A stretch of 64,000 bases of DNA from Bacillus albus (GTDB taxonomy: Bacteria; Bacillota; Bacilli; Bacillales; Bacillaceae_G): assembly GCF_001884185.1 (NCBI RefSeq), contig NZ_MAOE01000039.1, positions 45,674-109,673 of the forward strand, read 5' to 3'. The position numbers were made by a program, and so were the translations under genes. The notes beneath the pieces were generated by a model, which had not been told where the DNA came from, searched no databases, and worked only from the letters and a program-made list of their open reading frames with translations. Position 1 is the first letter of the stretch. Each line of letters starts with the position of its first letter. Positions 14,894-23,862 of the stretch are shown in pieces.

Positions 14894-16878
14894 ATAAGGT
14901 AGCTTTGCTAGGGAATCCGAATACAGGGAAGACATCATTATTTAATGCACTTACTGGTTCTTATGAGTATGTAGGAAACTGGAGCGGTGTAACAGTAGAA
15001 AAAAAGGTTGGTAAATTAAAAGATAGACAAGGAACATTAATAGATTTACCAGGCGTATATGATTTGAATCCAGTTTCACGTGATGAGGGTGTTGTAACAA
15101 ACTTTCTACTAACAGAAGAATTTCAGCATATGTTAAATATTGTGGATTCCTCGCAATTTGAACGAAATATGCATTTAACGTTGCAGTTACTTGAATTTGG
15201 TAAGCCGGTTTCAATTGGTTTAAATATGGTTGATGTAGCGAAGCAAAGAGGAATTGTAATTGATGTAAAACGGTTATCAGAACTATTAGGTGTAACAGTC
15301 GTTCCTGTCGTTGCAAGAAGCGGAAAAGGCTGTGAAGAACTACTTGCCACTCTCAAAGAAAATGACAAAAGTGAGAAAAAGCCATTCATTATTTCATATG
15401 GTGTACAACTGGATGAAGGAATTGGAGAAGCAATTTCTCTTTTAGAGAAAGAGAATTACGAGCATCCGAGATGGTTAGCGCTTCAATTTTTAAGTAATAA
15501 CGAAGTAGTAGAAAAAGAAATGAAAGCATTACCAATTTATAAGGAGCTTATAGCCATTCGATCTCGCTTAGAGGGAAAACTTGATTGTACGTTGGAGGAG
15601 CATATTTACAAAACTCGTGAAGCGTATATTGAAAAGTTAAAAACAAATGTTATGAAGCATGAGAAAGAAGGGAAAATTCCTTTTTCGGAAAAAATTGATA
15701 GGTTAATTACACATAAAGTTTTAGGACTTCCAATCTTTTTAGCAGTTATGTTTTTTATTTTTCAGGTTACGTTTACGTGGATTGGTACACCTTTATCGGA
15801 TATGCTAGATGAGTTTTTTGGTGGACAGCTTACGGATTGGGCAACGGCTGGGCTTACAAGTGTTGGAGCTTCTGATTTTATTCAAGCACTCGTTACAGAA
15901 GGTATTATTGCTGGTGTTGGTGCTGTATTAGTATTCGTTCCACAAATCTTTGCACTATTCTTTTTCATTTCATTATTAGAAGACTCAGGATATATGGCGC
16001 GAATTGCAGTTGTTATGGATAGAATTATGGAGTTCTTCGGTTTAAACGGAAAAGCGTTCATTCCGATGATTATCGGTTTTGGATGTAATGTTCCAGGTAT
16101 TATGGCAGCGAGAACGATTGAACAAGAAAAAGAACGTTTACTTACAGTTCTTGTAACACCGTTTATGTCTTGTTCGGCACGTTTACCTGTATATGCATTA
16201 TTTGCGGGAGTATTCTTCCCTCATAGTCAGGCAACTGTTGTATTTTCTTTATATGTTGCAGGTATTGTTCTAGCGTTACTCGTTACAAAAATTATGTCTC
16301 TTACCATTTTAAAAGCGGAAAAATCTATTTTCGTCATTGAGCTACCACCTTACCGCGTACCACAAGCGAAAACGTTATGGTTAAGTACGTGGGAGAAAGG
16401 GAAAGGATTTGTTCGTAAAGCAGGTACATTTATCTTCGGTGGTTCTGTTGTCATTTGGTTATTAAACTACGCAGGTCCATCAGGATTTGGTGTTGATATG
16501 GGAGACAGTTACTTAGCGATGATTGGTGGATTTATCGCACCAATATTTGCACCGCTTGGATTTGGAACATGGCAAGCTGCAGCATCCCTTTTAACAGGAT
16601 TTTTAGCGAAAGAAGTTGTCGTTTCTACAATGGCAATTATTTATGCGGTGAAAGAAGATGTGCTAGGAAATGTAATGGGAGCACATTATACGGCGCTATC
16701 AGCATATGCATTTATGTTCTTTATTTTATTATATGTTCCGTGTTTAGCGACAGTAGCCGTTATTAAACGTGAAACAGGATCAGCGAAGTGGACGATTTTC
16801 TCCGTCATTTATCCACTCGTTGTTGCTTATGTATTAACGCTTATTATATATCAAGTTGGATCCTTACTCGGATTCTAG
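14890..16878 (+). CDS. feoB: Ferrous iron transport protein B
   Basis: 662 residues. The N-terminal G domain has G1 GNPNTGKTS (about 8-16), G3 DLPG, and G4 as NMVD; a helical spacer follows, then a membrane domain with two Gate motifs (GFGCNVPGIMAARTI at about 397-411 and a second half about residues 510-640). It is the GTP-linked Fe(II) permease of the inner membrane. GTG start, coupled to feoA. Confidence 0.97.
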   Translation: MNKVALLGNPNTGKTSLFNALTGSYEYVGNWSGVTVEKKVGKLKDRQGTLIDLPGVYDLNPVSRDEGVVTNFLLTEEFQHMLNIVDSSQFERNMHLTLQLLEFGKPVSIGLNMVDVAKQRGIVIDVKRLSELLGVTVVPVVARSGKGCEELLATLKENDKSEKKPFIISYGVQLDEGIGEAISLLEKENYEHPRWLALQFLSNNEVVEKEMKALPIYKELIAIRSRLEGKLDCTLEEHIYKTREAYIEKLKTNVMKHEKEGKIPFSEKIDRLITHKVLGLPIFLAVMFFIFQVTFTWIGTPLSDMLDEFFGGQLTDWATAGLTSVGASDFIQALVTEGIIAGVGAVLVFVPQIFALFFFISLLEDSGYMARIAVVMDRIMEFFGLNGKAFIPMIIGFGCNVPGIMAARTIEQEKERLLTVLVTPFMSCSARLPVYALFAGVFFPHSQATVVFSLYVAGIVLALLVTKIMSLTILKAEKSIFVIELPPYRVPQAKTLWLSTWEKGKGFVRKAGTFIFGGSVVIWLLNYAGPSGFGVDMGDSYLAMIGGFIAPIFAPLGFGTWQAAASLLTGFLAKEVVVSTMAIIYAVKEDVLGNVMGAHYTALSAYAFMFFILLYVPCLATVAVIKRETGSAKWTIFSVIYPLVVAYVLTLIIYQVGSLLGF

Positions 16879-16894
16879 AAGGAGATGTATTAGG

Positions 16895-17062
16895 GTGATG
16901 GTCAATATTATAATTGGAGCTATCATTTTTGGTTATGCCGCATACACGTTAGTTAATTTTGTAAAGAGAAGTAGAAAGGGAAAGTGCGCAGCATGTTCTT
17001 TAAATAAGTCATGTCAGTCGCAAACTTGTAGTCCGGATATGGAGCAAGTTGCTCATAAATAG
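16895..17062 (+). CDS. FeoB-associated Cys-rich membrane protein
   Basis: 55 residues: one N-terminal helix (about 4-20), then a basic stretch and a CAAC...C...C cysteine cluster. Proteins of this type commonly end feo operons and may help assemble or feed FeoB. AAGGAG at 16879-16884 is ten bases from GTG 16895; ATG 16898 is an alternative. Confidence 0.85.
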   Translation: MMVNIIIGAIIFGYAAYTLVNFVKRSRKGKCAACSLNKSCQSQTCSPDMEQVAHK

Positions 17063-17063
17063 T

Positions 17064-17096
17064 AAAAAAGCTTTGCGAATTTCGCAAAGCTTTTTT
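17064..17096. terminator. Terminator between feo operon and lipoprotein gene
   Basis: AAAAAAGCTTTGCGAA and TTCGCAAAGCTTTTTT form a long perfect stem with U runs on both strands. Confidence 0.9.
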
Positions 17097-17099
17097 GTT

Positions 17100-17678
17100 T
17101 TACTTTTTAATTTTTACAAGTTGAGAAGCTTCTACGCCGTTGTAACCCGGGAATTCTTTACTAGGGTCTTTATCGAATTTTAATACCCCAACAGATTTTT
17201 CATCGCCTTTTACATTTCCGTAAGTTGCATCATCAACAATGGCGAACATGTCGGCATATGCACGGCCACTTCCGATAATTGTGTTGCCTTCATATTTTAA
17301 TTTTGTCCCATCAAGTGTAGCATTTTCTACTTTGTTTTTTGCGAATAATACACCTTGCTCTGCTGTTACAGCTGGTAATTTATCAAGTGGTTTCGTGTCA
17401 TCTTTTTCATCAACTTTGCTAAGTAACTCTTTCTTCACGAGTTCTTCACCAGTTTTCTTATCCATGACAAGAACTTTTTTACCATCTAATGTTGTCATTT
17501 TCATTTTATAGAAGTCTTTTTCTTTTACTTCTTTTTTGTTTTTATCTGTAATTTGTTGAACTTGTTCTTCTGAGCCGTACAGTACAAAGCCGTTTGCCTT
17601 TTCTCCTAATAAAGAACAACCTGATAATGCTCCGAATGAAATTGCTGCTGCTAATCCCATTCCTACTAATTTTTTCAT
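17100..17678 (-). CDS. Lipoprotein, unknown
   Basis: 192 residues. N-terminal MKKLVGMGLAAAISFGALSG then Cys21 makes a standard lipobox (LSGC), so it should be lipidated on the outer face of the membrane. The remainder is Lys/Asp-rich and hydrophilic, without a recognised domain; two halves with alternating Lys and acidic residues suggest a beta-rich fold. A GGAG-type site precedes the start. Confidence 0.8.
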   Translation of the reverse strand: MKKLVGMGLAAAISFGALSGCSLLGEKANGFVLYGSEEQVQQITDKNKKEVKEKDFYKMKMTTLDGKKVLVMDKKTGEELVKKELLSKVDEKDDTKPLDKLPAVTAEQGVLFAKNKVENATLDGTKLKYEGNTIIGSGRAYADMFAIVDDATYGNVKGDEKSVGVLKFDKDPSKEFPGYNGVEASQLVKIKK

Positions 17679-18080
17679 GATGATGTCTCCTTTTATATGT
17701 TTTATAGTAAATACATTTTTGTATTAGTTCTGAAATGATGAGAAGCTTGTTTGTTGCTTCTGGTATTAGTGTATAAGAAATATGGAAACGTAACTATCGA
17801 GTTAGCTTACAGTAACATTACACTTATGTAATTTAGTGAAAGTGCACAAAAGTAAGTTAATTTTAAAGAGAGATAATGAGAATATATTAGAAATACAATA
17901 TTGTATCTAGAATGTCATATTATATTGGATGTATTTTGGAAATAACATGTAAGTACATCTTTGTTTTGTTATAATAAACACATAGGCTGTAAAAATGACT
18001 ATTCTTTACTGTAAAGGGAGATTTTTCAGTTTTCCAAGTAGTGAATTTGAAATATGAGGTATATCATAGGAGGAATTTGG
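17679..18080 (+). promoter_or_regulatory. Gene-free leader of the PspA cassette with palindrome
   Basis: No ORF with a usable start is seen. The stretch contains a perfect 14-bp palindrome ATACAATATTGTAT at 17893-17906, a likely -10 TATAAT within TTGTTATAATAAACA (about 17969-17980), and AT-rich spacer. The palindrome lies about 75 bp before the -10 and could be an operator. Confidence 0.4.
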
Positions 18081-18746
18081 ATGTCTGTATTTAAACGATT
18101 AAGAGATTTAACAATGTCAAATGTGTATTCAATAATTGAAAAAGCGGAAGATCCAGTTAAGATGACGGATCAATATTTACGCGATATGCAAGCGGATGTA
18201 CAAGAAGCTGAGAAAAGTGTAGCAGCTCAAATTGCACTTGAGAAGAAATTCAAAATATTATTTGAAGAGCAAGAAGCACTTGTGAAAAAACGTGAAGAGC
18301 AAGCTCATATGGCTGTTCAAGCAAGCAATCTTGATCTTGCGCGTCGTGCTCTTGAAGAAAAACAAAATGCAGAGCAAAAGATGAATGAGTATAAAGCAAG
18401 CTATGAGCAAAACAAAGCTGCTGCTGATAACCTTCGCCTGAAGCTAGAAGAAATGCGTAAGCAATTAACAGAGCTGAAAAATAAACGTGAAACACTTGTA
18501 GCACGTGTAAATGCGGCGAAAGCACAAAAGAATATTAATCAAGCGATGTCTGGATTTGATTCAAACTCAGCAAAAGCTGGTTTAAGCCGTATGGAAGAGA
18601 AAGCTCTTCAATTAGAAGCAGAAGCAGAAGCGAGCGGCGAAGTGTACAAGAAAGAAAAATCATTAGATGATGAATTCGCAAGCTTAAACAAAAATTCTGC
18701 TGTTGATGATGAATTAGCTCGTATTATGAAGCAGTATGAGAAATAA
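18081..18746 (+). CDS. PspA/IM30 family membrane-stress protein
   Basis: 221 residues, almost wholly alpha-helical coiled coil (about 25-185) with the amphipathic N-terminal helix (MSVFKRLRDLTMSNVYSIIE) typical of PspA/Vipp1 proteins, which assemble on the inner leaflet and stabilise stressed membranes. ATG 18081 follows TAGGAGG. It heads a cassette with DUF350, DUF4178 and DUF4247 genes, an association also known in other bacteria (for example E. coli yjfJ with DUF350 yjfL). Confidence 0.92.
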   Translation: MSVFKRLRDLTMSNVYSIIEKAEDPVKMTDQYLRDMQADVQEAEKSVAAQIALEKKFKILFEEQEALVKKREEQAHMAVQASNLDLARRALEEKQNAEQKMNEYKASYEQNKAAADNLRLKLEEMRKQLTELKNKRETLVARVNAAKAQKNINQAMSGFDSNSAKAGLSRMEEKALQLEAEAEASGEVYKKEKSLDDEFASLNKNSAVDDELARIMKQYEK

Positions 18747-18765
18747 TATAGAATAGAGACAAATG

Positions 18766-18799
18766 AACCGACATGTCTAAATAAATTCATGTCGGTTTT
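18766..18799 (+). terminator. Hairpin between pspA-like and DUF350 genes
   Basis: AACCGACATG and CATGTCGGTT pair around 12 bases, followed by TTC. It likely attenuates rather than ends transcription, since the next three genes are tightly packed. Confidence 0.65.
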
Positions 18800-18826
18800 C
18801 TATTACTTTTAATAGGAGGTTTTGCA

Positions 18827-19231
18827 ATGACATGGACAAATGTAGTAGCCATGCTTGTATGGACTGGAGCGAGTGCAGTACTTTTATTTGCAATTATGTG
18901 GGTTGATTCAATTTTTACTAAATACAATGACTTAAAAGAAATAAAGAATGGGAATACAGCTGTAACAACTCGTTTCGTCATGAAATTGTTCGCGCAAGGG
19001 TACATTTTATCTCAATCGATTACGAAAGCAAATGACTTATGGCAAGCGCTACTTGCATCAGCAGTTTCTTTCGTTATTTTGTTAGTAGTAGAAATGTTTA
19101 TTGAGTTTGTTTTAAAGAAAATGGCTGGTTTAGATTTAGAAGAAGGTACGAAAGAAGGCAGTATTGCGCATGCGATGTTAGCCGGATCATTGCATATCGT
19201 TGGGGCACTTATTTTAGGTGCTTGTTTATAA
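18827..19231 (+). CDS. DUF350 membrane protein
   Basis: 134 residues with four predicted helices (about 5-25, 45-60, 72-92, 113-132) and the duplicated two-helix arrangement of DUF350 (YjfL/YshE-like). Function is unknown; members recur beside PspA proteins. RBS TAGGAGG. It ends 21 bp before the DUF4178 gene. Confidence 0.85.
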   Translation: MTWTNVVAMLVWTGASAVLLFAIMWVDSIFTKYNDLKEIKNGNTAVTTRFVMKLFAQGYILSQSITKANDLWQALLASAVSFVILLVVEMFIEFVLKKMAGLDLEEGTKEGSIAHAMLAGSLHIVGALILGACL

Positions 19232-19252
19232 AGAGAGAAGGAGGGGTAGACC

Positions 19253-19759
19253 ATGAGTTTATTCAAACGGATTAAAAATATAATGAAGAGCCCAGAGCCG
19301 CCAAAGCCGGAGAAAAGTTTATTCACGTTAGCTCCTGGGGATATGATTGAAGTTTCATTAGTTATGTACGAATTGACCGGGAAAACGAGTATGCATTCTC
19401 GTAAAGAAATTGTTTTGACACTGCAAGACGGGAAAGATATTCGTTATTTAAAAATTGAAGACCGTGAAAATACATATTATAAATTATATACACCAATTGA
19501 TGGTCGCTTAGATTCGATTGATGAAATTCCGACGACAATTGAAATGGATGATACAGAATACCATATGGAAGAGCAATATAACGGACGTGTTGTCGTGATG
19601 GGAAAAACACCATTCGCTGCTTCAGAGGAACAGCATGTATGGGAATTCCAATCAGATAACCGAAAATTATTACGTATTGAATGGCAAAATGGTCGCACAA
19701 TGATGTATGAGGGAGAAGCAATTATTCCTGCTGATGTACAAATTATAAGAGCAACGTAA
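19253..19759 (+). CDS. DUF4178 protein
   Basis: 168 residues, beta-rich and soluble, with the family's pattern of LAPGDMIEV followed by repeated strands and a Trp in WEFQSDNRKLLRIEWQNG. No catalytic motif is visible. It sits between DUF350 and DUF4247 genes, 12 bp from the latter; the set probably acts at the membrane surface. Confidence 0.85.
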   Translation: MSLFKRIKNIMKSPEPPKPEKSLFTLAPGDMIEVSLVMYELTGKTSMHSRKEIVLTLQDGKDIRYLKIEDRENTYYKLYTPIDGRLDSIDEIPTTIEMDDTEYHMEEQYNGRVVVMGKTPFAASEEQHVWEFQSDNRKLLRIEWQNGRTMMYEGEAIIPADVQIIRAT

Positions 19760-19771
19760 GGGGGCGTAATC

Positions 19772-20587
19772 ATGTCAAACCGATTGTTTACCATGATTAA
19801 ATCGTTCGTGATCCCTATACTTGCTATCGTTATGTTACTTGTTGTTGCTGGATATGCCTTATCAGGTTGTCAAGGCGGACAGACAAAGTCGATTCAAGAC
19901 CGTTATCCACTAGAATCTGTCGCAAAAGAAGGTAAACAAGAATCTTACGTGTATAGGGCCGCCAATCGGTCAGTTCCTGAAGTCGCAAAGGAACTCATTA
20001 ATGAAAGAGAACCGAAGCAAGTATCTAAAGAAGACGAAAATCAAATGTTCCTCGTTTATTCTGATAAGATTTATAACTTGCAAAAGGATAAAGAGAAACC
20101 ATCTGATACGTTAATTGAAATAAGTAATAAAGAATTTGTCCGTCAAAATTACCAACCATCCTTCTTGCAAGGATATATTATGGGAAGTATTTTAAACGAT
20201 ATATTCGGTTCACGAAAATCATCATACGGTGATTATCGCGGATATAATGACAGACAAAATCATAAACCGGTTATTCCAGAGAGACCGCCTACGAAAGAAG
20301 AAAAGAAAACCCCGCCTCCAATTACGAAGGAAGGGAAAGGATCTATCATTAAGCGAGGGGATAATGTAGATTCGAAACCTTCCGTAGGAGATACAGGAAG
20401 TATTACGAAAAAAGGAAGTAATACGCCTCCGCCTTCTACTGGAAGCAAAGGGAAAATTACAAAAACGCCAGGTGGCTCGAGCGGATCAGATGTGAAGCCA
20501 AAATCATCTATTAAAACGCCGCCAAGGAATACATCTCCTCCGAAAACGAGGGTCGGTGGTTCAGGAAAAATTACGAAGAGAAGATAG
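19772..20587 (+). CDS. DUF4247 protein with a repetitive basic tail
   Basis: 271 residues. A membrane segment (about 11-31) ends in ALSGC, a possible lipobox. The DUF4247 domain covers about 38-150. The C-terminal third is Pro/Gly/Ser/Lys-rich and repeats a GxI(T/I)K motif at least four times (GSIIKRG, GSITKKG, GKITKTPG, GKITKRR). The tail is probably extracytoplasmic and could bind anionic polymers such as teichoic acids; that is inference. Last of the tightly packed cassette. Confidence 0.8.
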   Translation: MSNRLFTMIKSFVIPILAIVMLLVVAGYALSGCQGGQTKSIQDRYPLESVAKEGKQESYVYRAANRSVPEVAKELINEREPKQVSKEDENQMFLVYSDKIYNLQKDKEKPSDTLIEISNKEFVRQNYQPSFLQGYIMGSILNDIFGSRKSSYGDYRGYNDRQNHKPVIPERPPTKEEKKTPPPITKEGKGSIIKRGDNVDSKPSVGDTGSITKKGSNTPPPSTGSKGKITKTPGGSSGSDVKPKSSIKTPPRNTSPPKTRVGGSGKITKRR

Positions 20588-20591
20588 TGTA

Positions 20592-20628
20592 GAGACCGAA
20601 AAGTGGAATTTGCTTTTCGGTCTTTTTT
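20592..20628 (+). terminator. Terminator of the PspA cassette
   Basis: AGACCGAAAAG against CTTTTCGGTCT followed by seven T. Confidence 0.88.
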
Positions 20629-20685
20629 TGTTGTGGAAATAAATCCCTTTTAGTTGGTACAATTAAGACATAAGGAGGGAATAGT

Positions 20686-20904
20686 ATGACTATGTATAAA
20701 AGATTTAGTGTAATTATGTTCCTCGTATTATTCTTGAGCTTGTTTATTAGTAGAATGATGAAATTTCACTTTGTGGTAGGTATTCTATGGATACTATGTA
20801 CATGTACCCTTTTTCTATATGTTCCGCTACGCTTTCAACATGAAGTGACGGCTTTTCAAAAGTATGTAGCGTGGATTAAACGGGGAGGAAGATGGAGCGA
20901 GTAA
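20686..20904 (+). CDS. Small membrane protein, unknown
   Basis: 72 residues with two hydrophobic segments (about 7-22 and 29-47) and a basic amphipathic tail ending KRGGRWSE. AAGGAGGG precedes ATG 20686. No family recognised. Confidence 0.65.
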   Translation: MTMYKRFSVIMFLVLFLSLFISRMMKFHFVVGILWILCTCTLFLYVPLRFQHEVTAFQKYVAWIKRGGRWSE

Positions 20905-20997
20905 AAATATATCAGCGATTATTGGAATATATCGATCACAAATCAAAATATATCAGCGATTATTGAAATATATCGACTTACCGACAAAAACTGACAA
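20904..20997 (+). repeat. ATATATC-type dispersed repeat, two tandem units
   Basis: A 32-bp unit (AAAATATATCAGCGATTATT plus 12 more) at 20904-20935 recurs at 20945-20976 with one mismatch, and is followed by CGACTTACCGACAAAAACTG. The same terminal 27 bases recur exactly at 29248-29274. Related units also occur at about 43979-44030 on the minus strand. Confidence 0.75.
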
Positions 20998-21012
20998 CGG
21001 TAGTATAATAAG

Positions 21013-21047
21013 AAGAGGGTGTGCCAAATTGTTGGCACACCCTCTTT
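21013..21047. terminator. Bidirectional terminator
   Basis: AAGAGGGTGTGCCAA and TTGGCACACCCTCTT form a perfect 15-bp stem; it serves the minus-strand YitT gene. Confidence 0.8.
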
Positions 21048-21058
21048 ATTCATAATGA

Positions 21059-21931
21059 TTAATGAATATCACGTTTCTTAAAGTTACCGCCTTTTACTTC
21101 TGCTACGTCATAAACTGTAATAAAGGCGTGTGGATCGATTTCATTAATAAGTTCTTTCATTTTACTTTCTTCTAAACGGTTAATTACACAAGAAATTTCT
21201 TTGAATTTCTCTCTGGAATAACCACCGTACACTTCGTTATATGTTGCACTTCGGCCTAAACGATCGCGAATGGTTTCTACCATTAATTCAGGCTCTTTCG
21301 TAATGATTTTAAATGCTTTCGAACCACTTAAACCAACTTCAACGATATGAATCACTTTCGAAGCGATAAAGTAAGCAATTGCTGAAAGGATAGCTCCTTG
21401 AAGACCGAATACTGTTGATACGAAAATAAATACGAACATGTTTAAGAATAAAATAAGGTCACTCGTTCCAAAAGGTAACTTACGAGAAAGCAATACAGCT
21501 AGCATATCGATTCCATCTAATGCGCCGCCGTTACGTAATGCTAGTCCCATACCGAAACCGATGATAATACCACCAACAACTGTAACAAGTAGTGTATCGC
21601 CTTCAATAATAGCTGGTATTCCGTGCATAACAACAGTACCTACCGCTAATGAAGCAATCCCGATAATGGAATAAATAGCAAAGCTTTTACCGATTTGCTT
21701 ATATCCTAACCAAACGAAAGGAATGTTAATAACTGCGATTAGAGCCCCTAATGGCAATCCAAATAATCTTGAACTAACGATACTTAAACCAGTCACACCA
21801 CCGTCTGATACGTTATTTGGAATTAATACTGCTTCTAATCCGTACGCTGTGATAAATGCCCCAATAATAATCATCAAAGCTTTAGAAGCGATTTTTAGCT
21901 TATTGGGCTTGTTTTTGATAATTTTCTCCAT
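21059..21931 (-). CDS. YitT family membrane protein
   Basis: 290 residues: five to six N-terminal helices (DUF161) including GLEAVLIPNNVSDGGVTGLS, then a cytoplasmic DUF2179 domain (about 200-285, with VYGGYSREKFKEISCVI). Family members are widespread in Firmicutes and poorly characterised. ATG 21931 follows GAGGAAAT; a longer TTG start is less likely. Confidence 0.9.
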   Translation of the reverse strand: MEKIIKNKPNKLKIASKALMIIIGAFITAYGLEAVLIPNNVSDGGVTGLSIVSSRLFGLPLGALIAVINIPFVWLGYKQIGKSFAIYSIIGIASLAVGTVVMHGIPAIIEGDTLLVTVVGGIIIGFGMGLALRNGGALDGIDMLAVLLSRKLPFGTSDLILFLNMFVFIFVSTVFGLQGAILSAIAYFIASKVIHIVEVGLSGSKAFKIITKEPELMVETIRDRLGRSATYNEVYGGYSREKFKEISCVINRLEESKMKELINEIDPHAFITVYDVAEVKGGNFKKRDIH

Positions 21932-22088
21932 GTAATTTCCTCGTTTCAAACTAGTTTCTTATTTGTTACGTCATTCACACCTAATTTCCATTTTAACATT
22001 TAAATTGAAAAATTTCTCCTTTAATGGATGTATGCAGGGGATATTATGACCATATTATCTTTAAAATATTTTTGAAATGAGTATAAGA

Positions 22089-22114
22089 AATCCCATCCTT
22101 TCAAAGGATGGGAG
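22089..22114 (-). terminator. Terminator of the YdcF-family gene
   Basis: CCCATCCTTT and AAAGGATGGG pair perfectly; ATTTCTTAT follows on the minus strand. Confidence 0.6.
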
Positions 22115-22118
22115 ACTA

Positions 22119-23153
22119 TTAAGAAATGATAAAACTAAGCACGGATAGCAATAAAGAGAATCCTAAAATAGCTCCGCAAACTTTCATATGACGTTTACGT
22201 CCCATCACAACAATTGCGACATATTCACGAATCATTGCATTAGGCCAGTAATAAAATGCAGTTTTGGATCCAATTCCTTGGCTATTAAGACCTGCTTGCT
22301 TTGCATATATACCAGCGCGGAAAAGATGGAAATTATTCGTTGTAAAAATACTTCTATACTTACCTTCAGGCTTTAACGAATCCATAATTTCTTTAGAGAA
22401 TGACATATTTTGATACGTGTTTACAGATCGATTTTCTTGCACGGTATGTTCAAGTGGAATCCCTTTTTCAACAGCATATTTTTGCATCGCTTCTGCCTCT
22501 GGAAGGCCTTCATCTGGACCTTGTCCACCAGAGAAAATGATTGTTGGTGGTGTATTTACAGCGGCTTGTTTCCAGTAAAAGTCGATTGCTTTATGAATAC
22601 GACTTGCAAGTAAAGGCGGTACTTTATCATTAATTAAGCCGCTACCAAGAACGATGATGAAATCTTGATTACGCCTTGGTCTGTTGAATTGATATAGAAA
22701 ATAAGCGCTTAAGAAGTTAGATAAGTGTATAAAGAAATATAAGGTTATAAGCGAAATTCCACCAAAAATAGGTTGCAAATGCGGTGAGAAGAAACTTGCT
22801 GGACTTATGAAAAGGAATAATATAGAGAATAAAATACCTAAAGCAGCAATAAGTGTTAAACAATTAGTAAAACGTCGTCCTTCTCGTTTCATTAAAATTC
22901 TCGCATTCAGAAATAGTCCAAACATTAAAGCAACAACACCGAAAGGAATCATAACGATAAATGCTAAAATAGGTAAGACTATTATGTAGCCTAGTATAGT
23001 GTTACTTGAGTCCCAAGAGACAAGTACACAAAACAGAAGGAAAAAACAGAAAAAAGCATTAAATAAAAAGCCGTTTACTATTTTTCGTGGATCCTTTAAG
23101 TAAGAGATAAGAAAAATAATAAACAATATAAGAGGGATAATTCCGAAATACAT
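22119..23153 (-). CDS. YdcF/SanA-family (DUF218) membrane protein
   Basis: 344 residues: about five transmembrane segments in the first 150 residues, then a DUF218 domain (IIVLGSGLINDKVPPLLASR, later SGGQGPDEGLPEAEAM and ENRSVNTYQNM), followed by a final C-terminal helix. Relatives (ElyC, SanA) affect cell-envelope precursor handling. ATG 23153 follows GAGGTG. Confidence 0.85.
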   Translation of the reverse strand: MYFGIIPLILFIIFLISYLKDPRKIVNGFLFNAFFCFFLLFCVLVSWDSSNTILGYIIVLPILAFIVMIPFGVVALMFGLFLNARILMKREGRRFTNCLTLIAALGILFSILFLFISPASFFSPHLQPIFGGISLITLYFFIHLSNFLSAYFLYQFNRPRRNQDFIIVLGSGLINDKVPPLLASRIHKAIDFYWKQAAVNTPPTIIFSGGQGPDEGLPEAEAMQKYAVEKGIPLEHTVQENRSVNTYQNMSFSKEIMDSLKPEGKYRSIFTTNNFHLFRAGIYAKQAGLNSQGIGSKTAFYYWPNAMIREYVAIVVMGRKRHMKVCGAILGFSLLLSVLSFIIS

Positions 23154-23288
23154 AAATATAGTACACCTCAATTTGTATAATAATTTGACATACCCTCTAT
23201 ATTACATGATTTTATAATTGAAAATGAAAGGAAAAATGATTTTGAATTTTCTCAATAAAACATATAGATATATATGTTACAATGTATG

Positions 23289-23350
23289 TAAGGCGATATA
23301 TTAAAAGTAAAATGGTTGAAGAGGCACTCTATGGAGTGTCTTTTCTTTTT
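23289..23350 (+). ncRNA. Possible short RNA ending in a terminator
   Basis: TTGAAT (about 23240) and TACAAT (about 23277-23282) could be a promoter, and GGCACTC-tatg-GAGTGTC with TTTTCTTTTT at 23323-23350 is a terminator. No ORF lies between. It is the first of three such hairpins in the 700-bp gene-free stretch from 23154 to 23862. Confidence 0.35.
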
Positions 23351-23413
23351 GGTATGTAATTGTGCATATTATATTTATTTTCAAGTGAAGAGGATTAAAA
23401 TATAAGTGGTAGG

Positions 23414-23546
23414 CAGACTATATAAAGCAGAATTTTATACAAACTTTTCCCTCTACTTTTTGTATCTAACAATCGTATAACAATAAATAATTCTGTTTTA
23501 TAGTGTCTGTTTATAAAAGGTATCTTCGTTGAAGGTACTTTTTTAG
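23414..23546 (+). repeat. Imperfect inverted repeat followed by a terminator hairpin
   Basis: CAGACTATATAAAGCAGAATT (written in two parts: CAGACTATATAAAG, CAGAATT; 23414-23434) matches the reverse complement of 23489-23509 at 18 of 21 positions. ATACAAA/TTTGTAT pair inside it. A second stem (AAGGTATCTTC/GAAGGTACTTT, 23517-23541) with a T run follows. Could be a structured RNA or a MITE-like relic. Confidence 0.4.
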
Positions 23547-23747
23547 TTTAGTACCGATTGTTTTTACTATTTACATAGTAGAAACTATCTATACTAAACA
23601 TTAGCAATCTTCCGTATAAATATTATCAATTTACTATATATTCCAGTAATGTTAACCTACATATGAAAGGCTTTCTTTTTCAAAATATTACCCCTAATAA
23701 ATTTTTGAAGAAGTCAACTGTCTCCAAAATTGCCATTCATGCTTAGC

Positions 23748-23777
23748 AAAAAAAGAATCCTGCTGGATTCTTTTTTT
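23748..23777 (+). terminator. Strong terminator without an obvious gene
   Basis: AAAAAAAGAATCC-tgct-GGATTCTTTTTTT. The nearest upstream plus-strand gene is more than 2.8 kb away, so it probably ends an untranslated transcript. Confidence 0.75.
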
Positions 23778-23862
23778 GTGTTCGACATGATATGACAAAT
23801 TACATTTTAATAATTTGTTATTATGTTAAATGGTTATTCAGAAAAGAAAAGGGGATTTTAGA

